From: Candidatus Calescibacterium sp.
GTDB taxonomy: Bacteria > Calescibacteriota > Calescibacteriia > Calescibacteriales > Calescibacteriaceae
Reading direction: 5' to 3'
NCBI GenBank assembly: GCA_025060505.1
Contig: JANXBU010000004.1
Location: 93,117 to 157,116, forward strand
DNA length: 64,000 nucleotides
The notes beneath the pieces were generated by a model. That model ran no database searches. It was not told the origin of the DNA and saw only the letters and a program-made list of their open reading frames with translations. Each line of letters begins with the position of its first letter. Position 1 is the stretch's first letter. Shown here piece by piece: positions 1 through 9,716 of the stretch. A program made the translations under genes and the position numbers.

Positions 1-588
1 TTTAGTATCCAAAAATACTCTGAATATGTAAGGATTCAGTATAACCCATATTTTTTTATCTAACTCCACTTCAACAAAAGGTATGTTGATACCCTGAAAA
101 AGTATTTCTATTTCGTTTCCAAATGTTTCTTCACCTTCAACAAAAACAGATGTTATTTCAGATGAAACTTTTTTCTTACCAACCTCTTTCCATTCACAAA
201 CAGCTGGTCCGATTTCCTCAAATTTGAAAGGTATAGTGAATCCAAGTTCAGTTTTAAGTTTTTCTATCTCCTTTTCTCTCTCCTTCCACTCCTCATCCTG
301 GTATTCAGTTGGTAAACATCTGAAAACCTTTATTTCTCTTTCTTTCTTCAAGATTGAAATTTTTACTGGCTTCTTATTATTCAGAGATTCCCTGAGTATA
401 TCTGAAAAAACTGAAGCAAACAATCTAGCGTCAGACTTTGCTTTTTCCTGAGAAACAAAAGGCAAAGAAGGGAAAACCAATCCTAAAAAAAGTGATATAA
501 TTCCCAAAACAATAGCTAACTCTATCAATGTAAATGAGCGAAAAACTTTGGAAGTAGGAACATTTCTGCAACATTTCACCAATTTCAT
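1..588 (-). CDS. Type II secretion pseudopilin (GspH-like), 3' end outside window
   Basis: This reading frame is open for 196 codons and runs off the left edge, so the C-terminus is missing. The N-terminus has the type IV prepilin signature: a leader of about 18 residues, the motif FTLIELAIVLG with Glu at +5, then a hydrophobic helix. Such proteins are cleaved by prepilin peptidase and assemble into the periplasmic pseudopilus of the T2SS. The body is hydrophilic and resembles minor pseudopilins of the GspH class rather than the major one, but this is judged by position and general build only. The residue before the cleavage site is Ser instead of the usual Gly. It starts 45 bases after the gspG stop on the same strand, so the two are probably cotranscribed. 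Confidence 0.75.
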   Translation of the reverse strand, partial: MKLVKCCRNVPTSKVFRSFTLIELAIVLGIISLFLGLVFPSLPFVSQEKAKSDARLFASVFSDILRESLNNKKPVKISILKKEREIKVFRCLPTEYQDEEWKEREKEIEKLKTELGFTIPFKFEEIGPAVCEWKEVGKKKVSSEITSVFVEGEETFGNEIEILFQGINIPFVEVELDKKIWVILNPYIFRVFLDTK

Positions 589-633
589 AAATCTATAAGT
601 CTCTCAAGAATATATATCAAAATCGAATTGTTT

Positions 634-1008
634 TTATTGCGCAACCTGAGATTCTGTAGATATATCATCTTGCGTTCCGATTGATTTATCTGGACCAGCC
701 GATTTCAGTGTAAAAGTCTTACCGTCTGAAACATAGTAATACTCGCTTCCCCACGGATCCTTTGGAATTTCCTTTCCCTTGAGATATCCACCCTTAACAA
801 GTGATCCTACGCCCTCATCTGTAGTTGGATATCTTCCCTGCTCCATTTTATACAATTCAAGAGCTTGCTCTATCATACTTATTTGGGTCTTCGCTGTTCT
901 TTCTCTCGCTCTTTCAAAATATCTTACAACATTTATACCTACAAGTCCTGCCAAAAGTCCCACAATAAGAACAACAACCATTATCTCTATCAATGTAAAT
1001 GCTTTCAT
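634..1008 (-). CDS. gspG: GspG, major pseudopilin of type II secretion
   Basis: The protein has the prepilin motif AFTLIEIMVVVLIVG followed by the GspG globular domain: a GRYPTTDEGVGSL-like segment, DPWGSEY, and an Asp-rich C-terminal loop (DKSIGTQDDIS) of the kind that binds calcium in GspG. It forms the main shaft of the T2SS pseudopilus in the inner membrane and periplasm. I chose the ATG at 1008, giving a three-residue leader before FTLIE, because a GGAAGG-like ribosome site lies just upstream. An in-frame ATG at 1029 would give a ten-residue basic leader and is a fair alternative. The residue before the cleavage site is Ala, not Gly. It is followed by another pseudopilin, and no other T2SS gene lies next to it in the window. 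Confidence 0.9.
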   Translation of the reverse strand: MKAFTLIEIMVVVLIVGLLAGLVGINVVRYFERARERTAKTQISMIEQALELYKMEQGRYPTTDEGVGSLVKGGYLKGKEIPKDPWGSEYYYVSDGKTFTLKSAGPDKSIGTQDDISTESQVAQ

Positions 1009-1128
1009 CTTTCTATTCTTCCTTTCCATAATAAAAAATATAAAAACTAAGAAACAAAAATGTGAATAGATAGTAAAATGTTTAATAGAACATTTCATAG
1101 AGCTGTGAATTGAAAAAAATGATTACTC

Positions 1129-1134
1129 ATTATA
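1129..1134 (-). promoter_or_regulatory. Possible -10 element upstream of gspG
   Basis: The minus strand reads TATAAT here, with a weak -35 match (TGGAGA) 17 bases upstream. It would give a leader of over 100 bases before gspG. The AT-rich background makes chance matches common. Confidence 0.3.
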
Positions 1135-1297
1135 CTTTTTCTCATCTTCTTCTCCAGAGATAATGCTTCAGAGATTTCAAAGACAAGATTTACTCTGACA
1201 GAGGTTACATTGAAGGGAGGGTTGTAGGTTCGGACAGTTTTACTTTATTTTTTGTATTTATTTTTTTGAAATTTTGAATGAAAGGAATGAGAAAGAG

Positions 1298-1321
1298 AAG
1301 GGGGGATTTTGTTCCCCCCTT
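1298..1321 (-). terminator. Intrinsic terminator after the large exported protein gene
   Basis: A perfect 9-base inverted repeat (AAGGGGGGA and its complement) flanks a 6-base loop and starts 6 bases past the stop codon of the 1341-residue protein. The G/C-rich stem stands out in this AT-rich DNA. On the minus strand it is followed by a pyrimidine-rich tract with few consecutive T residues. It separates the large gene from the gspG operon. Confidence 0.75.
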
Positions 1322-1327
1322 TTGTTA

Positions 1328-4300
1328 TTATCCGTTAATCCTTCTTCTTATGATAGCTAATGAAATCATCACACCTGCGAATACAATCCAGGAAACAGAG
1401 GCAGTAGAACAACCAAGTATTCCTGCATTTTCTGTTACAAAGAATCTGTGTGTATATTGTGATATATTTCCTACATCATCTTTTGCTTTTATCTTCAGAA
1501 TATGTTCACCTTTTGAGAGTCCGCTAAGTTCTATTGATGTAAGCTCATTAGCCGGAACCCACTGTGACCACTCTCCATCATCTACAGCATAAGATACGAG
1601 AACCTGATCGGCCGAAGCCTGTGCGTCCTTCACATCTGCAAAGAATACTGCTTTAGAACCTCTTACTACCTCTGGAGCAGTTACATTTATATCTGGACCA
1701 AGCGAATCGACTCTGAATACAAACTTAGCCGGAGTTGGATCTATAAGTTTTTCTCCATCCTTTGCTCTAACCTCAAAGACATGCCATCCCTCTAGCAGGT
1801 GTGTTAGAACAACGGAATTTTCTTCAGACCAAAGGTTCCATGTTCCACCATCAAGCCTCCATGAGTATCTTACCTTGTCTGAGTTTGGAGACCAACCGGA
1901 AAACTCTATTCTTGTATAAAGTGCACTTGGATCTGATGTATGCGTTATGAATGTTTCAGGTGGTGTTATCATTTTTCCATTGCCATTGACAGTGTAATCA
2001 GCAAACCTAACATTCATTGGAACACCCGGAGCAAGACCAGCTATACTACCAATTGTGTCAACAAGGTCAATACCAAGACCGTTGAGGAGTTTTACTATAT
2101 TACCAAATGTTGGTCTTCCACGCCAATGTATAAACATTTCAAAGTAGTCTCCTATACCATCTGTTGTTGCACCAGGCGCATTGTGTGGGAACGCGGTATC
2201 CCAGGGCAGATTACCAAACTCAGGGCCAACCCACGGGAAGTTGAATTCCATAGGTATCTGTAGTAAAGCAGCAGGATCAAGTGCAACTCTTAGCTTTGCT
2301 CCAGCGAGTCCGTTAAGAACAACCGGGAGGATATTTCCAAGTATCTCTGCCCAGTTTGAACCAGAAAGTCCCAAAGCATTAGAGTTGTATGCAATGAAGT
2401 ATCTCACATCTGGATCAACATATAGTGTGAGATCTATAACTCTTGCAAATGTTCCTCCCTGTGGGAAGTAGTTTCCACCTCTATCCGTGGTCTGACCAGT
2501 GTAATAGTTCCTGTAGAATGATGTTAGAGGTTGCGAAAAGTCAGTAGAGTCTATATTCGGGAACCTCACAGTTCGTGCACAATCTGGTGAAACACAAGGG
2601 ACTATATCTATATCAACAGAAAGCATCAGACCAACCGTTAATCCAAATACTCTCATCCAATTGTGGTTTGCATTAGTAATATTTCCTGTTGTTACAACAT
2701 TAAACGAAAGGTCTATGTATGGAAGGTCTATTAGCAAATCAGCTGTATCGAACCATGTTGTTGGTGAAACAAACATTGTGAATCCACTTCCAAATGTCGC
2801 ATTCTGTACAAATTGATCCCAGAAGTTATTTCTTGTTGAACCTGTAGAGTATACGGAGAGAACTGGTCTGAATGTAGGTCCTCCGGTTTTTGAATATGCC
2901 ACAACCGATAGCGGTCTATTATACGTTGCAGCTCCACCGCTATTACCAGAAGGAGAACCAGGATCTTTGTAGTTTGGTATTATCTCGATTGCCATTTCCT
3001 TGTTTGGGAATGAGTCTTTGAGTTTTGGCATAAAGAAAGCAAAAGAATCTGTATTTAAGAATCCACCTGCAAAGCTTCCAAGCATTGGTGTATATTTGTC
3101 CACCCATATACAAGCTATACCGTCTCCAACAACTTCGTATAATATTCTTGATACAAGGTTATGGTGTATTCCTACTCCAACATAGTAATTTGTTACAGAA
3201 TATCCATATCTACCTTCTGCAAGTGTTGGTGCCACTGGATACTGCGGTAAGAACTGCGAGGAGAAGACATGTGGGAACTGTCCGTTATTTGCGTTAAGAT
3301 TACCTGTACATTGAGCAACGGTTCTTATAGTTGACGGACAACCTGTTTGAGGAACACACTCTCTTATAGGAATGATCTGGCTTGTTGCAGCCTTAGGCAT
3401 AGGAGTAGCAAACTGAACACAGGATGTAACGTATTGATTGAAGCTTGCTCTCTTCACGTCTGAGAGGCTCGTAGCAGAAGAGTTCCATATAACATACCTT
3501 ATATCTGTTGCAACATTCATTGCCAAAAGAATTCCCGCCGAATCTGCCCAAAAGTCATTAGTGAATCCGAGATCTATGAATATCTTATTTGGTTTATGCT
3601 CATAGTATGTAGTAGCTCCAACATAAACTACTTCTTCCATAGGATGTTCTATTGGGTTCAAAGATTCAAGTATATCTTTCAAGTCAAAAACCTGACCCGG
3701 GAACAAGAAGTATGCTATACAAGTATCGTACTGATTCACCGTAGTTTTTCCGCTTACACAGCTTACATTAAAGTTATCAATTGCAATCAATCTCAAAACA
3801 GCATCAAGCCATAACAATGTTCTTGCAACCTTCTGTGAAACTCTGTATTCTGGACAGTACTGCGCTGATCCTACTGTGTTCCAAGCAATGTTTCTGCAAG
3901 CAGGAGTAGTTACAGAGGCAGCCATTGGAATCATATCATAAGCTATTCCTGCAATGACATCCAAACCTTTCAAGTTTATACCAAGACCTCTTACGACCTG
4001 CGCCCAATCTGTATGGTCTGTGAAATTACCCTTAATTTGGATTCCAAGCCTTAAGCCCAAAATCGGTATCCTTAAATAAACTCTACCATTTACATAGTTT
4101 GATATAACACGGGATTCATCATATGTGAATGTTGTATTATTTGGCGTCTCCCACTGTGGATCACATATATGCCTGTCATTTATGGCGTCTCTATTCTTGA
4201 AACAATATGAAAGAGCGTTGGGGAAAGAAGTTACACCAGGGTTAAATTGACAAACATTTCCCACCCAAACACAATCTACATATCTTGTCTGCGAATCAAC

Positions 4301-5353
4301 ATAAGGAGACGAAAATGTCAGTGCAAGCTCAAAGTTTCTCAGCTCAACTGATATATCAAGTCTATCATCTGATGTATGTTCTGTAAGATCTCCTTCACAA
4401 GTTGCAGTTGCAGGGTAGTCCGTTCCTATATCTTCGTTTAATCTTACCGTAACAGCATCTCTTTTGTAATCAACAATTAGCCTATTATAGGTCACTCGGT
4501 CTAAGAAGAAAAATGGATCCCAGCTTTGTGGAGGCGATATAGGACAAAATGTATTAGCATTATCTAATCCACATTTTCCAAATGGTCTCCATGACCATCC
4601 ACCCATTGCAAACGTTATCGGATTTGAAGATGTTCCAACTCTTTTATCTCTTTCCTGTCCCCATATCACACCATTCAAACATATAGGAGCTCCTTCATCG
4701 TTTAGAAGAGGAATCGGTAAACACAAAGAAATAAGTCCTTTTCCATCATCTTTACACTGATTAGTTCCTTCATCCCAAGTTCCAGTTGGGTTATATCCTG
4801 CTATATATTCAAAGTAAATATCATTACCGAAACAGTGAGTGACTCCTTCTCCAAGGCTAAAATTCGGAGCAGTTGTTGTTATACCACATGCAGCAGTCGA
4901 GTTATTCCAGTAATATGAATATGTTGGATTATTTGGATAGTTATTTGTAAGCCATTCTTGAAATTCTTGTAAGTTATCCCAGAAATCTGCAACAACCTTA
5001 GTGTCTGTACATCTGTCAAGAAATGTCATAGCCAAGTAATTAACAAGATTTGCAACCGACGGATCTCCGGAAAGAATATCTGATATAAGTTCTCCGATCT
5101 CGTTTAAACCAGATTTTGTAAGTCTTACAACAACGTTGTGCTTTTCAAACTGGTTTCTGTAAAGAATAGAAGTAACACCATCAAGTCCTCCCCAGGTAAT
5201 CGGATTTCTAAAACCGGCTGAATATGGGTTAGCTGATGTTTCATTAAGACTCCTCCTTCTTTGAGCAGATGCGTCTGAGACAAAGATAAGAACAAGACCT
5301 ACAAAGAATGAAAAGACCGCAAAAGCCCTTGCCTTCTTTATTATACCTGCCAT
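1328..5353 (-). CDS. Large exported protein with Gly-Cys C-terminal sorting tag
   Basis: This is a 1341-residue protein of unknown function. A signal peptide occupies residues 1-30 (cleavage expected after SDASA). The body is rich in aromatic residues, Asn and paired Cys and shows no enzyme motif I recognise. Near the C-terminus are two beta-sandwich repeats of about 80 residues with YSWRLDGGTW and YAVDDGEWSQW strands, each ending in an EVRAKD or KIKAKD element, typical of extracellular Ig-like modules. It ends with GCS (Cys1315), a hydrophobic helix and RRRING, the layout of MYXO-CTERM and JDVT-CTERM tags that anchor proteins at the surface after T2SS export. T2SS pseudopilin genes lie just downstream. 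The start at 5353 is supported by a GGGAGGTAA ribosome site and a promoter immediately upstream; in-frame codons back to 5461 are rejected. Confidence 0.85.
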   Translation of the reverse strand: MAGIIKKARAFAVFSFFVGLVLIFVSDASAQRRRSLNETSANPYSAGFRNPITWGGLDGVTSILYRNQFEKHNVVVRLTKSGLNEIGELISDILSGDPSVANLVNYLAMTFLDRCTDTKVVADFWDNLQEFQEWLTNNYPNNPTYSYYWNNSTAACGITTTAPNFSLGEGVTHCFGNDIYFEYIAGYNPTGTWDEGTNQCKDDGKGLISLCLPIPLLNDEGAPICLNGVIWGQERDKRVGTSSNPITFAMGGWSWRPFGKCGLDNANTFCPISPPQSWDPFFFLDRVTYNRLIVDYKRDAVTVRLNEDIGTDYPATATCEGDLTEHTSDDRLDISVELRNFELALTFSSPYVDSQTRYVDCVWVGNVCQFNPGVTSFPNALSYCFKNRDAINDRHICDPQWETPNNTTFTYDESRVISNYVNGRVYLRIPILGLRLGIQIKGNFTDHTDWAQVVRGLGINLKGLDVIAGIAYDMIPMAASVTTPACRNIAWNTVGSAQYCPEYRVSQKVARTLLWLDAVLRLIAIDNFNVSCVSGKTTVNQYDTCIAYFLFPGQVFDLKDILESLNPIEHPMEEVVYVGATTYYEHKPNKIFIDLGFTNDFWADSAGILLAMNVATDIRYVIWNSSATSLSDVKRASFNQYVTSCVQFATPMPKAATSQIIPIRECVPQTGCPSTIRTVAQCTGNLNANNGQFPHVFSSQFLPQYPVAPTLAEGRYGYSVTNYYVGVGIHHNLVSRILYEVVGDGIACIWVDKYTPMLGSFAGGFLNTDSFAFFMPKLKDSFPNKEMAIEIIPNYKDPGSPSGNSGGAATYNRPLSVVAYSKTGGPTFRPVLSVYSTGSTRNNFWDQFVQNATFGSGFTMFVSPTTWFDTADLLIDLPYIDLSFNVVTTGNITNANHNWMRVFGLTVGLMLSVDIDIVPCVSPDCARTVRFPNIDSTDFSQPLTSFYRNYYTGQTTDRGGNYFPQGGTFARVIDLTLYVDPDVRYFIAYNSNALGLSGSNWAEILGNILPVVLNGLAGAKLRVALDPAALLQIPMEFNFPWVGPEFGNLPWDTAFPHNAPGATTDGIGDYFEMFIHWRGRPTFGNIVKLLNGLGIDLVDTIGSIAGLAPGVPMNVRFADYTVNGNGKMITPPETFITHTSDPSALYTRIEFSGWSPNSDKVRYSWRLDGGTWNLWSEENSVVLTHLLEGWHVFEVRAKDGEKLIDPTPAKFVFRVDSLGPDINVTAPEVVRGSKAVFFADVKDAQASADQVLVSYAVDDGEWSQWVPANELTSIELSGLSKGEHILKIKAKDDVGNISQYTHRFFVTENAGILGCSTASVSWIVFAGVMISLAIIRRRING

Positions 5354-5398
5354 GGTATTTACCTCCCTTGATATTTTTTCTAAGGATTTCATACCAAA

Positions 5399-5427
5399 AC
5401 TATAATCATTCATTTTTAAAAAGTCAA
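5399..5427 (-). promoter_or_regulatory. Sigma-70-type promoter of the large exported protein gene
   Basis: On the minus strand TTGACT (5427-5422) and TATAGT (5404-5399) are separated by exactly 17 bases. Transcription would start near 5392, about 40 bases before the ATG, leaving room for the strong ribosome site. This is the best promoter match in the window. Confidence 0.7.
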
Positions 5428-6201
5428 GCAAAAGTGACACTATCTTCGCCTTATTTTTCAAGGGATCCAGAATTCAGAATTTGCAAATTCACAAAAAATC
5501 ATCATTTTGTGCACAATTTGGCCATTTATTATCTACACGGAGAATAATCCACAAGAGTTAAAATTAGCATAGCTAATTTTTAGCATAGATAACACTGGGA
5601 GGAACGGAGAGCGGATATGATTTCATGAATTATTTTTGCATATGAAATAATATCCTTTTGATATTTTCCACAGAAGGTATCAAATATCTGCAATAAACAA
5701 AAGAACTAAGGAATCTACACCAGTTTTTCTATGCTTAGCAAAACAATATCAAAAGCTCTGGCCGAGCCATAACCTGTTGTATATTCAAAAATGCTAACAA
5801 AAAATTTTATCTCAAGCTTACCTATAGGACAAATAACCAATATTACAACTATCTCATAAAACCATTTGTCCCTTCATCAGCTCCATTATCTCGTTTTTCC
5901 GGAAAATCACTTTTCTTCCCCATAATGGAGACGTCCCAATAAAAAATCTAATTCAGATCCACTATAGCATAAAATAAAAGACACAATGGAGTATTAAAAA
6001 TTTGCCACGGTTCTTCTATTTCATAGCAAATCGGCAGTTTTATCATTACAAGATCTATTTATCATACACGATTATACACAAGCCTTTTCTCGATTCTCGG
6101 ATATCTACTCTTACAATCTAGGAACTATTTTTTGTTTGCAGCAAAGTCAATAAGCTACAACACTTCCCAAAAATCTAAAACAAATCAAGGTCTTTGAGAA
6201 A
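5428..6201. other. Gene-free stretch between the large gene and atpA
   Basis: No convincing coding sequence is seen on either strand over about 770 bases. It holds the inverted repeat at 5560-5580 and four nonamers resembling DnaA boxes, all on the plus strand: TTGTGCACA (5507), TTATCTACA (5529), TAATCCACA (5545) and TTTTCCACA (5664). No terminator hairpin is obvious after atpA. The rest looks featureless. Confidence 0.5.
5560..5580. repeat. Perfect 9-base inverted repeat, possible operator
   Basis: AAAATTAGC and its exact complement flank ATA. It lies about 130 bases upstream of the promoter of the large exported protein gene. A second partial copy of the core (TAGCATAG) follows immediately. 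It could be a regulator site; nothing links it to a particular regulator. Confidence 0.35.
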
Positions 6202-7728
6202 TTATATGCTTTTCAATAGAGAAGAAAAATATGTATCAAATTCATCAAGAACTTTCTTGAGTCGCTCTTCAATTTCCTGTGTCAACTCCTTTTTATCTTT
6301 TATGGTTTTCAGAACATCTGGATATTTTGATTCCAAGAATTTGTATAGTTCTTCTTCGTATTTTTTACAGACCGCAACAGGATACTTATCAAGATACCCT
6401 CGCGTTCCAGCGTAAATTATCACTATTTGCTTTTCAACAGGTAGAACCTCGTGAACACCTTGTTTGAGAATCTCTGTAAGCCTTCTCCCTCTTTCTATCT
6501 GTTTCAAAGTAGCTGGATCAAGATCTGAGCCGAACTGAGCAAAAACTTCCAGTTCCCTGTATTGAGCGAGCTCGAGTCTCAGCATTCCGGCAACCTTTTT
6601 CATTGCTTTTATCTGGGCATTACCTCCAACACGCGAGACTGATATTCCAACGTTTATAGCTGGGCGAACACCCGCATAAAATAAATCAGGTTCAAGATAT
6701 ATCTGACCATCTGTAATAGAAATAACATTTGTTGGTATGTAAGCCGAAACATCTCCTGCTTGAGTTTCTATTATTGGGAGTGCTGTGAGAGAACCGCCTC
6801 CGAGCTCATTTGAAAGTTTCGCCGCTCTTTCAAGAAGTCTTGAGTGTAGATAAAAAACATCTCCGGGGAAAGCTTCTCTTCCCGGTGGTCTTCTGAGCAA
6901 AAGCGCAAGAGCTCTGTAAGCCTGAGCATGCTTTGTAAGATCATCATACACCACAAGAGCGTGCATCCCGTTATCTCTCAGGTACTCCCCAATTGTACAG
7001 CCAACATAAGGTGCGATGTACTGCAAAGTCGGTGGTTCAGATGCAGACGCAACCACAACAGTAGTGTAATCCATAGCTCCATAATTTTTTAGTGTATCAA
7101 CAACCTGAGCTATTGTTTGGAGTTTCTGTCCTATTGCTACATATATGCAGTAAACTGGGGGCTCCGCATATTTCTGATTTATAATAGTGTCAACAGCTAT
7201 GGTGGTCTTACCAGTCTGTCTATCTCCTATTATAAGCTCCCTTTGACCTCTTCCAATTGGAATCATTGCATCTATGGCTTTTATTCCTGTTTGCAGTGGT
7301 TCTCTTACAGGTTGTCGCATTATAACACCCGGTGCTTTGACCTCCACTCTTCTTGTTTCTTCATAACTTATCGGCCCGAGTCCATCTACTGGTTCCCCGA
7401 TAGCATTTATAACTCTACCTAAAACTGCTTTCCCAACCGGAACCTCAAAAAGCTTATTAGTTCTTTTAACAATATCTCCTTCCTTTATATGTTCAGTGTT
7501 ACCCATAACCGCTATTCCAACTGACTCCTCCTCCAAATTCAATATCACACCTTTTTCACCTGATTGAAATTCAACAACCTCCCCTGCCATAGCCTCTGAA
7601 AGCCCAAAAGCTCTGGCTATGTAATCTCCAACATAAGTAACTACACCGGTGTGTTCAAACCTCGCTTCAAGATCTACTCCCTTTATTCTTTCTTTTATTA
7701 TAGAAGAAACTTCTTCTGCCCTGAACAT
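6202..7728 (-). CDS. atpA: ATP synthase F1 subunit alpha
   Basis: At 508 residues this is a full-length F1 alpha subunit, the non-catalytic nucleotide-binding partner of beta in the F1 hexamer. It carries the Walker A sequence GDRQTGKTT near residue 170, the [15 protein letters not shown] block before it and the conserved [28 protein letters not shown] segment region. The start at 7728 is preceded by an AGGA ribosome site. Neither atpH nor atpG flanks it: a receiver-like gene diverges upstream and gene-free DNA lies downstream. The atpD-atpC pair is about 6 kb away on the same strand, so the usual atpAGDC order is broken. Confidence 0.97.
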   Translation of the reverse strand: MFRAEEVSSIIKERIKGVDLEARFEHTGVVTYVGDYIARAFGLSEAMAGEVVEFQSGEKGVILNLEEESVGIAVMGNTEHIKEGDIVKRTNKLFEVPVGKAVLGRVINAIGEPVDGLGPISYEETRRVEVKAPGVIMRQPVREPLQTGIKAIDAMIPIGRGQRELIIGDRQTGKTTIAVDTIINQKYAEPPVYCIYVAIGQKLQTIAQVVDTLKNYGAMDYTTVVVASASEPPTLQYIAPYVGCTIGEYLRDNGMHALVVYDDLTKHAQAYRALALLLRRPPGREAFPGDVFYLHSRLLERAAKLSNELGGGSLTALPIIETQAGDVSAYIPTNVISITDGQIYLEPDLFYAGVRPAINVGISVSRVGGNAQIKAMKKVAGMLRLELAQYRELEVFAQFGSDLDPATLKQIERGRRLTEILKQGVHEVLPVEKQIVIIYAGTRGYLDKYPVAVCKKYEEELYKFLESKYPDVLKTIKDKKELTQEIEERLKKVLDEFDTYFSSLLKSI

Positions 7729-7792
7729 ATTTCCTTTTCTTAATTACTCCGAAAATGAAAGATACAAAAACAACTTTTTTATTTATATTCTT

Positions 7793-8281
7793 GTGAATAT
7801 CAGATTTGTCTTGCGCGACATAAGAGAAGCAAGAATATTAAAAGGTATCCTTGAAGAAAACGGATTCAATACTGAAATCTACGAAAACATTGAAGATATA
7901 TACTCAGATATAGAAAAAACAGAAATTATATTCATAGATATACTACGTATTGATGAGAACAAGATCATCGGTGGAAACAAAATAAATCAGGACATAGAAG
8001 CAAAAAAAGAAGAAATAAAATCAAATGAAGAGAAAAAAAGAATAAAAGAAATATGGATAGTATTCATTGTTCCCTTCTGGATGCGATTCAACTCGGAGAA
8101 AGCAAGAGAGCTTGCAAGAAAAATTGGATTCAGGTCTGCCAGATACATAAAAAGACCTTTCACTGCTCAAGAGATCGTTGAATACTGCAAAAAAATATTG
8201 CAACAGAAAAGGAATAACAGTGATAACAGAAACATTAAAAAGAAAAATCAATCAATAGAAAAATTATCTTTTGAAGAATAA
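7793..8281 (+). CDS. Degenerate response-regulator receiver-like protein
   Basis: The 162-residue product resembles a CheY-like receiver fold. RFVLRDIREARILKGILEENGF matches the first strand and helix, IIFIDIL supplies a candidate phosphoacceptor Asp at the third strand, and YIKRPFTAQEIVEYCKKIL matches the Lys-Pro-Phe corner with the final helix. The acidic pair normally found at the end of strand 1 is not intact, and a charged insert replaces the middle, so phosphorylation is doubtful. I chose the GTG at 7793, since the frame upstream overlaps atpA antisense. A TATATT sequence lies just before it. The C-terminal tail is basic. It precedes hom by 31 bases and may be cotranscribed with it. Confidence 0.55.
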   Translation: MNIRFVLRDIREARILKGILEENGFNTEIYENIEDIYSDIEKTEIIFIDILRIDENKIIGGNKINQDIEAKKEEIKSNEEKKRIKEIWIVFIVPFWMRFNSEKARELARKIGFRSARYIKRPFTAQEIVEYCKKILQQKRNNSDNRNIKKKNQSIEKLSFEE

Positions 8282-8312
8282 TAAAGAAAAATACGAAATA
8301 TAGAAAAAGGAT

Positions 8313-9584
8313 ATGAAAAAAGTAAAAGTTGCAATACTCGGATGCGGGAATGTAGGAAAATATGTTGTCAAGAACCTAAATCAGCTTAGTGATTATATAA
8401 AGAGCAAAGAGGGGATAGAATTAGAGATAACAAAGATTCTCGTTAAAGATAAAACAAAACCGAGACAAGCAAACGGCTTTAAAATACCAAAAGAACTTCT
8501 TACAACAAGTTTTTCAGATATTATAAAGACGAAACCAGATATAGTAGTAGAGCTAATAGGAGATTATGAAAATTCAAGAACATTTATCAAATCTTGCATT
8601 TCTGATGGAATAAAGGTAGTCACTGCAAACAAGTTTTTACTTTCCATGGATGATGATATAATACAGAGTCCACTTGTTTTTTTCGACGCTGCGGTTGGAG
8701 GAGGAATACCTATAATAAGAACATTACAGAATGCGGTTTTTGATGAAGTTTACGAGATAACAGGAATACTTAATGGAACAACCAATTTTATTCTCACAAA
8801 GCTGGAAGAAGGTATGAATTTTCAAGAGGCTCTGGAACTAGCGCAAAAACTAGGTTATGCAGAACCTGATCCGTCATATGATATAAACGGGATTGATGCT
8901 TTACAGAAAATCTGCATTCTTTCAACCGTATATTTTGGAATAAGACCCGATACTAAAAAGGCTGTGCGTGAGGGTATATCTGGAATAGACAAGATAGATA
9001 TAGAATTTGCAAAAGATTTCGGATACACTATAAAGCCAATAGCAACAGCAAAAATAGAAAGTGAGCAGACAATAAACATTTCAGTATTTCCAATGCTTGT
9101 GCCAATGAGCTCGAGTTTAGCAGCCGTTAAAGGAAATCTGAACGCTGTTTTAATAAGGGGAAAAAGAATAGGAGAACTATTTATAAAAGGACAAGGTGCA
9201 GGCGGAGAACCCACTTCCATATCTGTAATATCTGATATAATAGAAGCAGCACGAACTTCTGAACCAAAACAAAGAGTATTCATAACCAACAAATTCAAAA
9301 TCGCAGTTCAAGATGAAATAACATCAAAGTTCTATGTAAGAATAGAAGTAATAGACAAACCCGGAGTTTTAGCAAAAATAGCAGATAGCTTCGGAAGAAA
9401 CAATGTATCAATAGAATCAGTACTACAAAAGCATAGAGCATACAACAGAGGAGTACCAATCTTTATAACGACTCATGAATGCAAGGAAAAGAATATGAGA
9501 TCAGCTCTTGAAGAATGCTCAAAATTAGATGTTGTTCTTGAAACACCGTTTTTCCTGCGAGTATATAGCGAAACAAAATCTTAA
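8313..9584 (+). CDS. hom: Homoserine dehydrogenase with ACT domain
   Basis: This 423-residue enzyme reduces aspartate semialdehyde to homoserine in the threonine/methionine pathway. The N-terminus has the Rossmann motif ILGCGNVGKYV, followed by VTANKFLL, an AAVGGGIPIIRTL substrate segment and the GTTNFILTKL motif of the family. A C-terminal ACT domain (FYVRIEVIDKPGVLAKIADSFG region) occupies roughly residues 345-420 and suggests amino-acid feedback control. The ATG follows an AAAAGGAT ribosome site. It is a single-function enzyme, not fused to aspartokinase. Neighbours are unrelated by pathway. Confidence 0.95.
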   Translation: MKKVKVAILGCGNVGKYVVKNLNQLSDYIKSKEGIELEITKILVKDKTKPRQANGFKIPKELLTTSFSDIIKTKPDIVVELIGDYENSRTFIKSCISDGIKVVTANKFLLSMDDDIIQSPLVFFDAAVGGGIPIIRTLQNAVFDEVYEITGILNGTTNFILTKLEEGMNFQEALELAQKLGYAEPDPSYDINGIDALQKICILSTVYFGIRPDTKKAVREGISGIDKIDIEFAKDFGYTIKPIATAKIESEQTINISVFPMLVPMSSSLAAVKGNLNAVLIRGKRIGELFIKGQGAGGEPTSISVISDIIEAARTSEPKQRVFITNKFKIAVQDEITSKFYVRIEVIDKPGVLAKIADSFGRNNVSIESVLQKHRAYNRGVPIFITTHECKEKNMRSALEECSKLDVVLETPFFLRVYSETKS

Positions 9585-9716
9585 TACAAACCAATCAAGA
9601 CACAAACTAATCGAGCTTCATACTTTTTTGATTTTTATATATCTCAGGAGCAAGTCTCATAACTTAATAGTAATTAAGCTATCCACAGCAAATGATAAAT
9701 TTTTTAGTGAATAGAT

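Noticed and set aside
1278-1592. Plus-strand frame of 104 codons
   Set aside because: It crosses the terminator hairpin and runs antisense to the end of the large exported protein gene.
5354-5461. N-terminal extension of the large exported protein
   Set aside because: A good promoter lies inside it and a strong ribosome site precedes the ATG at 5353, which begins a proper signal peptide.
7649-7792. Upstream extension of the receiver-like protein
   Set aside because: It is antisense to the start of atpA and shows no similarity to the fold; the GTG at 7793 fits the first strand.
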